In this document: piece by piece, positions 32,463 through 32,634 of the stretch
Position numbering within the stretch: the stretch's first letter is position 1
How the letters are laid out: every line of letters begins with the position of its first letter
Source of the DNA: Bacteroidales bacterium
Lineage (GTDB): Bacteria; Bacteroidota; Bacteroidia; Bacteroidales; UBA10428
Assembly (NCBI GenBank): GCA_016935615.1
Contig: JAFGQO010000061.1
Span: forward strand, 1 to 32,634
Direction of reading: 5' to 3'
Length of the DNA: 32,634 bases
Made by a program: the position numbers and the translations under genes
Notes under the pieces: model-generated
The model's input: the letters and a program-made list of their open reading frames with translations, nothing else
What the model was told of the DNA's origin: nothing
The model's database searches: none

Positions 32463-32634
32463 AAAACAATACACCCTCATAGTTAAGATAAATCCTTCAA
32501 TAAACAATCCATCAACTATTTCTAATCAAAGCAAAAAAGCCATTAGCTGCCTGCTTCTTACCTTTGATAAAAAACTAATGACGAATAATCAATTTTCCTA
32601 TATTTTAGCCTTCAATATTGAATTATCAGAATAA
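32463..32634. other. AT-rich end of window, no supported gene
   Basis: The last 172 bases after the polymerase-like gene are AT-rich. One frame is open to a TAA at the final base, but it starts inside the preceding gene at a GTG, has low-complexity composition and no recognisable feature, so I do not call it. Confidence 0.5.

Noticed and set aside
32449-32634. 61-codon frame ending exactly at the window end
   Set aside because: It begins at a GTG inside the polymerase-like gene and has low-complexity composition with no domain.

Overview
The window looks like a chromosomal segment of a Bacteroidota genome, probably from the Bacteroidales/Marinilabiliales side. Signs of this are proteins ending in type IX secretion (T9SS type A) sorting domains, a DUF4831-type lipoprotein, TAnnTTTG promoter boxes, the near absence of Shine-Dalgarno sequences, and intergenic stretches full of degenerate short repeats of a kind often seen in this phylum. 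The lineage is inferred from these features and not from a marker gene.

Layout. Positions 1-9000 hold mixed housekeeping and accessory genes: the tail of a probable T9SS cargo gene with its terminator, two small unknown proteins, a 918-residue phosphodiesterase-TPR-sulfotransferase fusion, PepD dipeptidase on the minus strand, a secreted thioredoxin-like protein, a repeat-filled gap, and a minus-strand pair (NAD(P)HX repair enzyme Nnr plus a DUF4831 lipoprotein). A POT-family peptide transporter follows at 9075-10538, then a second repeat-filled gap with a 7-bp tandem array.

Positions 11159-18386 form a compact plus-strand nucleotide-sugar cluster: a CTP:glucose-1-phosphate cytidylyltransferase, an extended SDR, an RmlC-like cupin epimerase, a NovU/TylC3-type sugar C-methyltransferase, a DUF4910 aminopeptidase-like protein with a winged-helix tail, a class IV aminotransferase and an L-2-hydroxyglutarate oxidase-like flavoprotein. 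No recognisable CDP-glucose 4,6-dehydratase is in the window, so the sugar made is unclear. This is my leading candidate for an undescribed pathway.

Positions 18791-23570 encode two large T9SS cargo proteins. One is an adhesin-like LamG/cadherin-like protein. The other is an SGNH/GDSL hydrolase with the same kind of Ig-like repeats. A strong terminator separates them. Positions 23681-28699 are a surface polysaccharide block: an MBOAT O-acyltransferase with an AlgJ/AlgX-like SGNH partner, a family 2 glycosyltransferase and a Wzx-type flippase.

From 28700 the cluster looks rearranged. There is a gap with a palindromic repeat, a TylF-like methyltransferase that has an unusual Shine-Dalgarno and a visibly richer GC content, and a decayed second copy of the flippase (5' truncated, with an internal deletion and frameshifts). 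A Wzy/O-antigen ligase-like membrane protein closes the window. Together the right half reads as a cell-surface glycan locus: sugar synthesis, assembly, O-acetylation, export and polymerisation, interleaved with T9SS cargo that may be anchored to, or act on, that glycan.
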